Positions 5,981-14,178 of a stretch of 16,998 nucleotides of DNA are shown one piece after another. Made by a program: the position numbers and the translations under genes. This stretch comes from Betaproteobacteria bacterium (lineage in GTDB: Bacteria > Pseudomonadota > Gammaproteobacteria > Burkholderiales > SG8-39), in NCBI GenBank assembly GCA_019245555.1, contig JAFARH010000127.1, positions 1 to 16,998 on the forward strand, in the 5' to 3' direction. Every line of letters begins with the position of its first letter. Position 1 is the first letter of the stretch. The notes beneath the pieces are model-generated. The model searched no databases and was not told the origin of the DNA. It was given only the letters and a program-made list of their open reading frames with translations.

Positions 5981-6917
5981 CGGCTTCCTCCTCGACGACC
6001 TCGGCTTCCCAGTTCCGCACCTTGGCGAGCATCACGGCCTCGTGCTCGCCGCGGATCGGCCAGCGGCTGTTCCAAAGGTTGAAGCGGGGCCGGGCGCCCA
6101 TCGCGTCCTGCTGGGCGGCGGCGAGCGCCGACAGCGTGCCGACGTCGCGCCAGTAGGTGCGCTCTTCGAAGTCCTGCACGCCCGGCACGCGATTCGCCGC
6201 GAAATCATAGGCGTACACGCGTTCGCTCTTGCAGATGCGCGGCAGCACGTCGCGACCGAAGTCGACCTCGCCGCGTTGGCGCGCCTCCACCAGCGCGCGC
6301 TCAAGCACGCGCGGATCGAAGAGGTAGTTGCCCATCGAAGCGTAGGCGAGACGCGGATTGCCTGGGATTGCCGGTGGCTGCTTCGGCTTCTCATGGAAAT
6401 CGCGCACCCGGCCTTCAGCGCTTGCGCTGATGACGCCGAAGCCGCGTGCCTTGTCGAGCGGCACGGCGAGCGCCGACACGGTCACGCCGGCTTCGCGGCT
6501 GCGATGGAAGTCGATCATCTGCCGCACGTCCATGCGGTAGATATGGTCTGCCGCGAAGACCGCTACAAGGTCGGGATCGTGCGCTTGTAGCAGATCCAGA
6601 TACTGATAGACCGCGTCGGCCGTGCCCTTGAACTGGCCGGCGAGCGTATTGGACCGCGGGAGCAATACTTTTATGGTTCCTTCGGATTCCTGGAACCACG
6701 GCGACCAGGCCTTCTCGATGTGCGCCATCAGCGAGTGCGGCTTGTACTGAGCGAGCAGGTAGATCGTGGAGATCTTCGAATTCACCAGGTTCGACAGCAC
6801 GAAGTCGCAGATGCGATAGCCGTTGGCGAAAGGAAGTGCCGGCTTTGCGTGCTCGGCGGTGAGCGGATAGAGGCGCGTACCTTCGCCACCAGCGAGAACG
6901 AGTGCCACGATTTTCAT
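5910..6917 (-). CDS. glgC: Glucose-1-phosphate adenylyltransferase, short form without the beta-helix domain
   Basis: 335 residues from the ATG at 6915-6917 (a 16-residue upstream extension in frame has no family similarity). The enzyme makes ADP-glucose from ATP and glucose-1-phosphate, the committed step of glycogen synthesis. Visible: LAGGEGTRLYPLT (8-20), AKPALPFANGYRICDFVLSN with Lys25, the GTADAVYQ loop (98-105), catalytic Asp124 in AADHIY, FHEKP with the glucose-phosphate Lys177, ASMGNYLFD, and TYWRDVGTL followed by WPIRGEHEA. E. coli GlgC has 431 residues; this protein stops about 40 residues after the WPIR point, so the C-terminal left-handed beta-helix, which in the family supports tetramer formation and allosteric control, is missing. 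No lost domain can be recovered downstream because that DNA is glgA on the other strand. A catalytically intact, differently regulated enzyme is possible, as is a decaying one. Confidence 0.88.
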   Translation of the reverse strand: MKIVALVLAGGEGTRLYPLTAEHAKPALPFANGYRICDFVLSNLVNSKISTIYLLAQYKPHSLMAHIEKAWSPWFQESEGTIKVLLPRSNTLAGQFKGTADAVYQYLDLLQAHDPDLVAVFAADHIYRMDVRQMIDFHRSREAGVTVSALAVPLDKARGFGVISASAEGRVRDFHEKPKQPPAIPGNPRLAYASMGNYLFDPRVLERALVEARQRGEVDFGRDVLPRICKSERVYAYDFAANRVPGVQDFEERTYWRDVGTLSALAAAQQDAMGARPRFNLWNSRWPIRGEHEAVMLAKVRNWEAEVVEEEAVKPASAWRASRKDLHTDERVQPS

Positions 6918-7112
6918 TTGCGATGGACCTTTGGGAGAGTTCTTACGGGGATGGCGATGGATCATATGGACCGGTAGCAGTCCGTACTATCGAGCGGACA
7001 AGGTTCCGTCTGTAATGTCGACCGCACCTCGCGTAGTCGGATCGCGACAGGAAATTCGGCGCGGCGCGATATCACCAAATCACTGCGCGCCCTACCATCG
7101 TTCGCAACTTGC
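6918..7112. promoter_or_regulatory. Divergent intergenic region between glgC and the transglycosylase gene
   Basis: This 195-base gap is the largest in the window and should hold the promoters of both neighbours. On the minus strand a TATGAT (6966 to 6961) is a five-of-six -10 match, about 44 bases before the glgC ATG, but the -35 position is poor. A short inverted repeat GTCCG (6980-6984) / CGGAC (6995-6999) lies just upstream and could be an operator. I see no convincing promoter for the plus-strand gene. Specific sites are tentative. Confidence 0.3.
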
Positions 7113-7742
7113 GTGGTGCCTGCCTTGCGCCAACGATCCCTCCCCGTCCTTTTTGCCAGCGCCGCCACCGCGACGCTCCTGTTGCTTGCGGCCGACGACG
7201 CCTACGCGCCCGAGGCGGATCCTGGCGTCGTGGCGAGCTGCATTCCGGAAGAAACCTTTGTCGAGGCGCCGCGCGATCCCGCGCAGGAGCTCCTCGCCAG
7301 GTACCTCTCGCGGCGCTTCTATGTCGCGGGAGAGGCTACTGAGCGGATGGTGGGAGCGGCTTATCGCGCAGCCAGCGAAGTCGGACTCGATCCGCTCCTT
7401 GTGCTCGCAGTGATCTCGGTCGAGTCGAGCTTCAATCCCATCGCCGAGAGCGTCATGGGCGCGAAAGGCCTGATGCAGATCATTCCGCGGTTCCACGCGG
7501 CGAAGGTGTCGGCCGCGGGCGGCGAGGAAGCGCTCTGGGATCCGGAGCGCAACATCGAGCTCGGCGCCTGGATCCTGCAGGAATACGTGCACCGCACCGG
7601 CACGCTGGTAGCGGGCTTGCAGTTCTACAACGGTGCCTTCGCCGACACCTCGGCGCAGTACGCGCGCAAGGTCCTCGCCGAGCGCGCCCGCCTGCTCCAG
7701 GTTGCGCACGGCCGCACCACCGTAGCGATGCGGGAAGACTAG
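7113..7742 (+). CDS. Periplasmic lytic transglycosylase (SLT domain)
   Basis: 209 residues from a GTG at 7113 (a second GTG at 7116 would remove one residue). Residues 1-32 look like a signal peptide: charged start (RQR), hydrophobic core VLFASAATATLLLLAA and an AYA cleavage site. A short helix-rich spacer is followed by a type 1 transglycosylase domain with AVISVESSFNPIAESVMGAKGLMQI (99-123), where Glu104 is the likely catalytic acid, the GLMQI motif, then NIELGAWILQEYV and LVAGLQFYNGA. The family cleaves the MurNAc-GlcNAc bond of peptidoglycan, leaving 1,6-anhydroMurNAc. A cysteine at residue 43 is too far in to be a lipobox. The gene is one base from the DUF4864 gene downstream and probably forms an operon with it and glgX. 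Confidence 0.88.
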   Translation: MVPALRQRSLPVLFASAATATLLLLAADDAYAPEADPGVVASCIPEETFVEAPRDPAQELLARYLSRRFYVAGEATERMVGAAYRAASEVGLDPLLVLAVISVESSFNPIAESVMGAKGLMQIIPRFHAAKVSAAGGEEALWDPERNIELGAWILQEYVHRTGTLVAGLQFYNGAFADTSAQYARKVLAERARLLQVAHGRTTVAMRED

Positions 7743-7743
7743 A

Positions 7744-8163
7744 GTGCTGAGGCTGCTCGCGCTCCTCTTCGTCTTTGCTTTGCCAGCAGTGGCTCAGCCG
7801 GCAATCACGAGCGATGACCTTGCCGAGATCCGGGCGGTGATCAATCGGCAGATCGAGGCGTTCCGCCGCGACGACGCGCAGGAGGCGTTCAAGCTCGTCT
7901 CGCCCGCCGTGCAGGAGACCTTCGGCACGCCCGAGCGCTTCCTTGACGTCGTCCGCACCTCCTATGGCGCGATCGTTCGCCCCACTGCAGTGGAATTTCT
8001 CGGCCTGACCACGATGGGCGAGGACGCAGTGCAGCGCGTGAAAATCACGGACCGCAGCGGCTCGGTCTGGCTCGCCTACTACGCGATGCAGCGCCAAAGG
8101 GACGGCAGCTGGCGCACGAACGGCTGCCATCTGGTGCAGCCGGCCAGAAGCCTTTCGACGTAA
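7744..8163 (+). CDS. DUF4864 family secreted protein
   Basis: 139 residues from a GTG one base after the stop of the transglycosylase gene, so translation is likely coupled. Residues 1-18 form a signal peptide (LLALLFVFALPAVAQ with cleavage near AVA/Q), placing the protein in the periplasm. The body has an NTF2-like pattern: a helix IRAVINRQIEAFRRDDAQEAFKLVSP, then FGTPERFLDVVRTSYGAIVRP, and a C-terminal sheet ending WLAYYAMQRQRDGSWRTNGCHLV. This is the DUF4864 family pattern. The function is unknown; a binding role is typical of NTF2-like folds but is not shown here. It sits 13 bases before glgX. Confidence 0.78.
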   Translation: MLRLLALLFVFALPAVAQPAITSDDLAEIRAVINRQIEAFRRDDAQEAFKLVSPAVQETFGTPERFLDVVRTSYGAIVRPTAVEFLGLTTMGEDAVQRVKITDRSGSVWLAYYAMQRQRDGSWRTNGCHLVQPARSLST

Positions 8164-8176
8164 CCTCACGCCTCCA

Positions 8177-10186
8177 ATGGAGGCAAGATCGTTTGTTGCG
8201 CCGAGCACTGTCTGGCGGGGTCGCGCCTATCCGCTAGGCGCGACCTGGGACGGCGGCGGCGTCAACTTCGCGCTCTTCTCCAAGCACGCCGAGCGTGTCG
8301 AGTTGTGCCTCTTCGATCCGCGCGGACGCCGGGAGGTCGAGCGCGTCGAAGTCCGTGAGCGAACCGATTTCGTCTGGCACTGCTATCTGCCGGACGCGCG
8401 CCCGGGGCAGCTCTATGCCTACCGCGTCCATGGAACCGACGAGGGCGAGCACCGCTTCGATGCCTCGCGGCTCCTTCTCGATCCGTACGCGAAGCTCATC
8501 CAAGGCAAGCTGAGCGCCGGGCTCGGCCGAAGCCAAGTCGTGGACACCGCTTTTAGCTGGGGCGAGGATCGCGCGCCGCGCACGCCGTGGCAGGACACGG
8601 TGATCTACGAGCTACACGTCAAAGGTTTCACGCAGCGCCATCCCGAGGTGCCCGAGCAACTGCGCGGCACCTATGCCGGGCTCGCCAGTCTTCCGGTCAT
8701 CGAATACCTGAAGGGGTTGGGCGTCACCACGGTGGAGCTGCTGCCCGTCCAGGCGTTCGTAGACGAGCGCCGCCTGCTGCAACACGGACTGCGCAACTAC
8801 TGGGGCTACAACACCATCGGCTTCTTCGCGCCCGAGATGCGCTATTCCGCGAGCGGGACCCTCGGCGAATTCAAGACGATGGTGAAGGCGCTGCACGCGG
8901 CCGGACTCGAGGTCGTCCTCGACGTCGTCTACAACCACACTGGGGAAGGCGACCACGGCGGTCCCACGCTCTCGTTCCGTGGCCTGGACAACTCCATCTA
9001 CTACCGCCTCGATCCGTCCAATCCGCGTCGTTATCTCAACTTCACCGGAACGGGCAACAGCTTCAATACCAGCCACCGCGTCGTGCTCGGCCTCGTCATG
9101 GACAGCCTGCGCTACTGGGTGCAGGAGATGCACGTCGACGGGTTTCGCTTCGACTTGGCCTCGACGCTCGCGCGCAATTCCACGCAGGCGTTCGACCGGA
9201 ACGGCGCATTTCTTTCCGCCATCCGCCAGGATCCGGTGCTGTCGCGCGTCAAGCTCATCGCCGAACCGTGGGACCTCGGTCACGACGGCTATCAGCTCGG
9301 CAACTTCCCGCCGGGATGGGTCGAGTGGAACGACAAGTACCGAAGCGGGGTGCGCTCGTTCTGGCGCGGCGATGCGGGCACGGTGGGCGAGCTCGCTTCG
9401 CGCCTCACCGGGTCGAGCGACATTTTCCAACGTGCGGGCCGCAGCCCACGCTCGAGCGTCAACTTCGTCACCTCGCACGACGGCTTCACGCTCGAGGATC
9501 TGGTGTCGTACGAGCGTAAGCACAACGAGGCGAACGGGGAAGGCAACCGCGACGGCAGCGACGACAACCGCAGCGCGAACTATGGCGCCGAGGGTGCGAC
9601 GCAGGACGCCGCCGTCCTCGCCGTGCGCGCACGCCAGAAGCGGAACCTGCTCGCGACGCTGCTCTTCTCGCAAGGCCCGCCGATGCTCACCGCTGGCGAC
9701 GAGCTCGGACGGACGCAGCAAGGGAACAACAACGCGTACTGCCAGGACAGCGAGGTCTCATGGCTCGACTGGGAAGCGGTTGATCGCGACTTGCAGGCGT
9801 TCGTGCGCCAGCTGATTGCGCTCCGCAAGCGACATCCGGGCTTTCGCCGCCGGAGTTATCCGAAACCGGAAGACGTGATCTGGCTGACGACCGCTGGCAC
9901 GCCGATGCAGCACGACGACTGGACGCGGGCGGAGGCGCGAACGCTGGGACTTCTGCTCCTCGGCAAGCAGCTCGCCGAGCGCGACGACCGTGGCAAGCCG
10001 GTGGAGGACGACGATCTGCTGCTTCTCCTGCACGCGGGAGATGCGCCAATCGAGTTCAAGCTGCCGGACGACGGCTGGCATCTCGTGCTCGACACCGCGG
10101 CCCCTGGCCGTGCTCATGTTCCAAATGCAGCGAATCCCTATTACCTCCAGCCGCGAACGCTCGCGTTGCTCGTCAAAGCTCGCTAA
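8177..10186 (+). CDS. glgX: Glycogen debranching enzyme GlgX (GH13)
   Basis: 669 residues, normal for GlgX (about 650-720). The enzyme hydrolyses alpha-1,6 links of limit dextrins left by phosphorylase. An N-terminal CBM48 region (about 15-110) begins PLGATWDGGGVNFALFS; the GH13 barrel follows from TVIYELHVKGFT (141-152). Conserved blocks: NYWGYNTIGFFAPE (207-220), DVVYNHTGEGD (249-259), the nucleophile Asp326 in DGFRFDLAS, acid/base Glu363 in IAEPWD, and Asp435 in TSHDGFTL, followed by NEANGEGNRDGSDDN. A C-terminal beta domain starts after about 560. No Shine-Dalgarno sequence precedes the ATG; the gene is 13 bases after the DUF4864 gene. It converges on glgP with a 23-base gap that holds a small hairpin. 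Confidence 0.95.
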   Translation: MEARSFVAPSTVWRGRAYPLGATWDGGGVNFALFSKHAERVELCLFDPRGRREVERVEVRERTDFVWHCYLPDARPGQLYAYRVHGTDEGEHRFDASRLLLDPYAKLIQGKLSAGLGRSQVVDTAFSWGEDRAPRTPWQDTVIYELHVKGFTQRHPEVPEQLRGTYAGLASLPVIEYLKGLGVTTVELLPVQAFVDERRLLQHGLRNYWGYNTIGFFAPEMRYSASGTLGEFKTMVKALHAAGLEVVLDVVYNHTGEGDHGGPTLSFRGLDNSIYYRLDPSNPRRYLNFTGTGNSFNTSHRVVLGLVMDSLRYWVQEMHVDGFRFDLASTLARNSTQAFDRNGAFLSAIRQDPVLSRVKLIAEPWDLGHDGYQLGNFPPGWVEWNDKYRSGVRSFWRGDAGTVGELASRLTGSSDIFQRAGRSPRSSVNFVTSHDGFTLEDLVSYERKHNEANGEGNRDGSDDNRSANYGAEGATQDAAVLAVRARQKRNLLATLLFSQGPPMLTAGDELGRTQQGNNNAYCQDSEVSWLDWEAVDRDLQAFVRQLIALRKRHPGFRRRSYPKPEDVIWLTTAGTPMQHDDWTRAEARTLGLLLLGKQLAERDDRGKPVEDDDLLLLLHAGDAPIEFKLPDDGWHLVLDTAAPGRAHVPNAANPYYLQPRTLALLVKAR

Positions 10187-10207
10187 TTACGGACGTTGTC
10201 CGGAATT
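10185..10207. terminator. Hairpin between the convergent glgX and glgP ends
   Basis: Arms CGGAC (10190-10194) and GTCCG (10198-10202) with loop GTT, extended by AATT on both sides (10185-10188 and 10204-10207) across one A/G mismatch. The element fills the gap between the two stop codons and reads nearly the same on both strands, so it may be a weak bidirectional terminator. There is no proper T-run. Confidence 0.35.
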
Positions 10208-10209
10208 GG

Positions 10210-12756
10210 CTAGAGCCAAGTGCTCAAGCCCATCTCGAACGGATGGGTGAGGAGCTCGTGGCGCGGGTAGGCGCGGATTCGGTAGTCGAGCCGCCCGGCG
10301 AGCCCGGGCTTTAGATCCAGCTTGAAGCGCTGCTCGCCTTGCTCTGCGCCGGCGGGCGTGAGCTCATGGCTGTGCGAGACCGGCGCGCCCTCGCGTACTT
10401 CGCGCGTGAGGATCAGCTCGACGCAGACGTCTCCTGGCGCGAGGCCGTTCAGCTTCACGCCGACCTCTACCGGGATGCTCTCGCCGAAATGGATGCGCTG
10501 CGGCGGGGTGTCGATTCGTCGTAGCGCAACGCCGGGCCATGCCGTGCGCACCCGCGCCTTCCACGCCGAGACCGTCTTCGCGGCGTCGTAGCCGTCGCGC
10601 GCATAACGCTGGCCCTGTCGCGCAGCCGGCAGGTAATACTTCGAGACGTACTCGCCGAGCATTCGCGAGGCGTCGTAGCGCGGCAGGAGCGAGGCCATCG
10701 AGCGCTTCGCCATGCGGATCCATTCCGCCGAATAGCCGCCCTCGGCGCGCTTGTAGTAGAGCGGCACCACGTTGTCTTGCAGGAGCTCATACAGCGTGCG
10801 CGCTTCCTCGCGGTCGCGGCGGTGCTGGTCGAGCTGCGGGCTCGCCGGCTTGATGCCCCAGCCGTTCTGGCCGTCGTAGCCTTCGTCCCACCAGCCATCG
10901 AGGATGGAAAGGTTGATGGCGCCGTTCATCCCGGCCTTCATCCCGGAGGTCCCGGATGCCTCCAGTGGATGCACCGGATTGTTCAACCAGACGTCCACGC
11001 CGGAGACAAGGCGCCGCGCGATGTGCAGGTCATAGCCCTCGATGAAAAGCAGGCGCCCCTGGAACTCTTCCTGTCCGGACATGTGCACCAGCGTGCGGAT
11101 CAGCTCCTGGCCGGGCTCGTCGGCCGGGTGTGCCTTGCCCGCGAAGAGGAACACCACGGGTCGTTCCTTATCCTCCAGTAGCCGTCGGAAGTTATCCAAA
11201 TCATTAAACAGAAGCGTCGCCCGCTTATAGGTCGCGAATCGCCGGCCGAAGCCGATCGTCAGCGTGTTCGGTTTCGCCGGATCGCAGTAGCGCAGCAATC
11301 GCTCGAGATGCGATTCGCTCCCGTGGTTGCGCAGGTGCTGCCGCGCAATCCGGTGGCGCAGCATGTGGAGCATCCGCGCCTTGATGTCCTGACGCACGCT
11401 CCAGAAGATGTGATCGGGGATGTCGCGTATCTTTTCCCATATGCCCGGATGCCCAAGCCGGTGCATCCAGCCGACGCCAAGGAAGCGATCCAGCACCTCG
11501 CCCCATTCCGGCGCGAGAAACGTCGTGACGTGCACGCCGTTCGTGATGTAGCCGACCGGGTTTTCCTCCGGGGTCACGTTCGGCCAGAAGTCCTTCAAGA
11601 GGCGCTGCGAGACGCCGCCATGGATGCGCGACACGCCATTCACATAGCGCGCGCCGCGCAGGGCGAGCGCGGTCATGTTGAAGTCGCCGCCCGCCGGTGG
11701 ACGCGCCAGCGCCGCGAGCTTGTCGGGCGCGTTCGAAAGATCGCCGAAGGTGCTTTTCAGGTACGGCGTCACCGTGCCTTCGTTGAATTGGTCGTGTCCC
11801 GCCGGCACCGGCGTGTGCGTGGTGAAAACGGTGTTCGAAGCCACCGCCTCGATGGCGGCGTCCATCGATAGCCCCTCGGCGACAAGGCCCCGCGCGCGCT
11901 CGAGGATGAGGAAGGCGGCGTGCCCTTCGTTGATGTGCCAGACCGAGGGTTTCAGGTTCATCGCGGCGAGTGCACGCGCGCCACCGACGCCGAGCACGAG
12001 CTCTTGTTCTAGCCTTGTCGTTCGATCGCCGCCATACAGGCGGTGTGCGATGGCGCGGTCGCGCTCGCTGTTCTCCGGCACGTCGGTGTCGAGGAGATAA
12101 AGGTTCACGTGCCCGATGCGCGCCTGCCAGACCTTCACAGTGAGCTTGCGCCCGGGGAAGGCGAGCTCGACCGTCAGCTCGCGGCCCGTCTTGTGCACCG
12201 GCTCGATCGGCAGGTCGGTGAATTCGGAGTCGTGGTACTCGGCGCGCTGGCGGCCTTCGGCGTCGATCGTCTGCACGAAGTAGCCCTGCCGGTAGAGGAG
12301 GCCAACCCCTATGAACGGCAGCTGGAAGTCGCTCGCCGCCTTGCAATGGTCACCCGCGAGGATGCCGAGGCCGCCGGAATAAAGCGGCAAGCTCTCGTGC
12401 ACGCCGAACTCGGCGCAGAAATACGCGACGAGCTCGTCGGGCTTGAAGCCGCCGGAGCTCTGCCGGAACGGCGCGTCGGCCTGATAGGCGTCGAAGGCGG
12501 CCAGCACGCGCGTCAGGCTGTCGAGGAACGCGGGATCGGAAGCGGCATCGATCAGCCGTTGCTCGTCGATGCGCTTCAACATCGCCTTCGGGTTGTGCCC
12601 GACGGCATCCCAGAGCGCGGGGTTCAGGCGAGCGAATATGGCGCGCGTCGGACGGTCCCAGCTATACCAAAGATTGCCCGCAAGCTCCTCGAGCCTTGCG
12701 AGGCGCTTGGGCAATTTCGGATTAACTTCGAGCTGGTAGCGGGTGCTGGGCTGCAT
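10210..12756 (-). CDS. glgP: Alpha-glucan (glycogen) phosphorylase, GT35, short bacterial/archaeal type
   Basis: 848 residues from the ATG at 12754-12756; a TTG at 12765 would add three. It releases glucose-1-phosphate from glycogen ends using pyridoxal phosphate. The N-terminus has the LEELAGNLWYSWDRP segment of the DUF3417 region found in the TIGR02094-type enzymes, which differ from the MalP/GlgP type of E. coli. Also visible: SGGLGILAGDHCKAASD (about 127-143), HINEGHAAFLILE, FTTHTPVPAGHDQF, TNGVHVTTF, RRFATYKRA and FLFAGKAHP. The cofactor loop EASGTSGMKAGMNGAINL holds the pyridoxal-phosphate lysine. A beta-rich extension after about 700 follows the catalytic part. The upstream gap carries a TATATT -10 candidate. 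The gene is separate from the operon behind it by about 120 bases. Confidence 0.94.
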   Translation of the reverse strand: MQPSTRYQLEVNPKLPKRLARLEELAGNLWYSWDRPTRAIFARLNPALWDAVGHNPKAMLKRIDEQRLIDAASDPAFLDSLTRVLAAFDAYQADAPFRQSSGGFKPDELVAYFCAEFGVHESLPLYSGGLGILAGDHCKAASDFQLPFIGVGLLYRQGYFVQTIDAEGRQRAEYHDSEFTDLPIEPVHKTGRELTVELAFPGRKLTVKVWQARIGHVNLYLLDTDVPENSERDRAIAHRLYGGDRTTRLEQELVLGVGGARALAAMNLKPSVWHINEGHAAFLILERARGLVAEGLSMDAAIEAVASNTVFTTHTPVPAGHDQFNEGTVTPYLKSTFGDLSNAPDKLAALARPPAGGDFNMTALALRGARYVNGVSRIHGGVSQRLLKDFWPNVTPEENPVGYITNGVHVTTFLAPEWGEVLDRFLGVGWMHRLGHPGIWEKIRDIPDHIFWSVRQDIKARMLHMLRHRIARQHLRNHGSESHLERLLRYCDPAKPNTLTIGFGRRFATYKRATLLFNDLDNFRRLLEDKERPVVFLFAGKAHPADEPGQELIRTLVHMSGQEEFQGRLLFIEGYDLHIARRLVSGVDVWLNNPVHPLEASGTSGMKAGMNGAINLSILDGWWDEGYDGQNGWGIKPASPQLDQHRRDREEARTLYELLQDNVVPLYYKRAEGGYSAEWIRMAKRSMASLLPRYDASRMLGEYVSKYYLPAARQGQRYARDGYDAAKTVSAWKARVRTAWPGVALRRIDTPPQRIHFGESIPVEVGVKLNGLAPGDVCVELILTREVREGAPVSHSHELTPAGAEQGEQRFKLDLKPGLAGRLDYRIRAYPRHELLTHPFEMGLSTWL

Positions 12757-12813
12757 TGACGCCAAAGGGCGACAGCATTTACTGCAGTTTCACTACTGCG
12801 CTGCCGCCTTGAA

Positions 12814-12834
12814 AATATACACAAGCAACGTTGC
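12814..12834 (-). promoter_or_regulatory. Possible glgP promoter with palindrome
   Basis: On the minus strand a TATATT (12819 to 12814) would start transcription about 50 bases before the glgP ATG. Just upstream, in the -10/-35 spacer, lies a 10-base perfect palindrome GCAACGTTGC (12825-12834) that could be an operator. The -35 region is not consensus-like. Prediction only. Confidence 0.3.
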
Positions 12835-12879
12835 GTGGCTAGCAGCGCCGCAGGTGACGCAATACATGTGCCGCAGGAA

Positions 12880-13854
12880 CTATTTCGCTATGACGTTCGC
12901 GCGGGCCGAGGGCAGCCAGCGGCAATGCGCGATGTACGGTATCTGCAGTGCGCCGAGCATGATCGGTTGCGTCACATGCTCGCCGACTTTCAGCCGCCCA
13001 TAGTCATACTCGTTGACTTGCATCGAAATTACCTCATGCGCCGCAGATGCGACCTGTATGCGCAGGATGCTGCCGCGCAAAACGGATTGCAGCTTGTCGA
13101 CGATCACGCCCTCGAAGCGCACCGCCTGTTGGGGCTCCATCAGGGCGTTTGCGAACGCGACGTACGCCTGCCCGAGGACCACGATCCAAGCGAAGAGTGC
13201 GGCGCCGGCCACCAGAGCACTGGTGCGCGCAGACATGAAGGCGATGCGCGCGCCGATCCAGCGGCCGCCGAAGATCGCGATGACGAGGGCCGGCAGGCCA
13301 AGGTAGGCGAGCGCGAGGCCGAAACCGCTGGTGAAAGGCAGTTCCATGCAGCCGAGGTTATGGATATATGGCAGCGCGTAGACGAAGAGCAGGGCGCCGA
13401 CCAGGTACCAGGCCCGCGGGCGCAGCACCGGCGGCGCAGCCGCTGCGACCTGGGGTTCGGACGCCATGCGCGGCCGCATGACGCGAATGTCATCCCATGC
13501 GAACCCGATGAGCACGAGGACGAGCGGTCCATAGGCCGCCGCAATCGAATAGTGGGCGATGTCAGTCCAGTAATAGACGCCCGCTACGGCAAAGTAGGCG
13601 ACGAGGACATAAAGCACGACGAGGGCCGGGACGACGATCGCCGGGCGCAGCGCCGATCTCGAGAGGAATGCGAGCAGCAGCAGGCACAGGGCCGCGGCGA
13701 GCGACGCATAGAGCGTCGTCGTGATTGGAATGTCGATCGCGGCCTGGGCCGGATAAAGACCCGCGGCGAGATTGGCCTTGACTACGATCCGCGTAGTCGC
13801 GTTGATCGCGACGAGCGCGATCGCCGCAGCCAGCACCCTGTGCCAGCGCTTCAT
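12880..13854 (-). CDS. Unknown seven-helix membrane protein with C-terminal soluble domain
   Basis: 324 residues. I do not recognise the family. Predicted membrane helices at about 6-24, 46-65, 71-95, 102-120, 148-166, 175-197 and 212-235. A loop of about 27 residues (121-147) between helices 4 and 5 is rich in Pro and Ala. The last 85 residues are hydrophilic and probably beta-rich (VRFEGVIVDKLQ, SILRIQVASAAHEVISMQV, LKVGEHVTQPIMLGALQIPY). If all seven helices span and the N-terminus is outside, the tail would be cytoplasmic; topology is uncertain. The start ATG overlaps the stop of the upstream thioredoxin gene as ATGA, so translation is coupled and a functional link to the thioredoxin is possible. 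It is the last gene of the four-gene minus-strand operon. Confidence 0.75.
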   Translation of the reverse strand: MKRWHRVLAAAIALVAINATTRIVVKANLAAGLYPAQAAIDIPITTTLYASLAAALCLLLLAFLSRSALRPAIVVPALVVLYVLVAYFAVAGVYYWTDIAHYSIAAAYGPLVLVLIGFAWDDIRVMRPRMASEPQVAAAAPPVLRPRAWYLVGALLFVYALPYIHNLGCMELPFTSGFGLALAYLGLPALVIAIFGGRWIGARIAFMSARTSALVAGAALFAWIVVLGQAYVAFANALMEPQQAVRFEGVIVDKLQSVLRGSILRIQVASAAHEVISMQVNEYDYGRLKVGEHVTQPIMLGALQIPYIAHCRWLPSARANVIAK

Positions 13855-14168
13855 TCGATTTTCGACAGGGCGTCTTTTATTTCTTCAGTGCGGCCCGGGC
13901 GCACCAGCTTGGCCGCTTCTTTTCCGTCGCGCAGGAAGACGAGCGTCGGCCAGAGCTTGACCTTGAACGAGCGGCCTAGGCGCTTGCCGCTCGCATCCGA
14001 GACCTTGATGTGCCGCACCTTCGGATGCGCGGCCATCGCCTCCGCAATGAGCGGTTGCGCACGGCGACAGTGACCGCACCACGGCGTGCCGAATTCGATG
14101 AGCGTCGGTCCGGGCATCGAATCGACTTCTTCGCGCTTCGGCTCGACCTCTGCATATTCGGTAATCAC
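13851..14168 (-). CDS. Thioredoxin family protein (WCGHC)
   Basis: 105 residues from a GTG at 14166-14168; an ATG at 14115-14117 (residue 18) is a shorter alternative, but related proteins I recall carry this N-terminal helix. The fold is visible: PTLIEFGTPWCGHCRRAQPLI with redox motif C-G-H-C, then VRHIKVSD, SFKVKLWPTLVFLRDG with the cis-proline WPT, and a final helix TEEIKDALSKI. No signal peptide, so a cytoplasmic thiol-disulfide reductase or reductant donor is expected. CGHC resembles protein disulfide isomerase rather than classical CGPC thioredoxin. It lies 10 bases after the GFA family gene and its stop overlaps the start of the membrane protein gene (ATGA). Confidence 0.88.
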   Translation of the reverse strand: MITEYAEVEPKREEVDSMPGPTLIEFGTPWCGHCRRAQPLIAEAMAAHPKVRHIKVSDASGKRLGRSFKVKLWPTLVFLRDGKEAAKLVRPGRTEEIKDALSKIE

Positions 14169-14178
14169 GGCGCGACGG

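Noticed and set aside
8612..9721. Minus-strand open frame of about 369 codons inside glgX
   Set aside because: GlgX is continuous on the plus strand with all catalytic motifs; the antisense frame is a codon-bias shadow.
11225..12346. Second minus-strand frame of about 373 codons inside glgP
   Set aside because: It is a shifted frame of glgP; the real frame carries all phosphorylase motifs.
12835..14073. Long plus-strand open frame (about 412 codons) opposite the membrane protein and thioredoxin genes
   Set aside because: Its product is charged and low in complexity with many Arg, Asp and Glu, as expected of a GC-rich antisense frame, while the minus strand encodes a clear thioredoxin and a coherent membrane protein coupled by ATGA.
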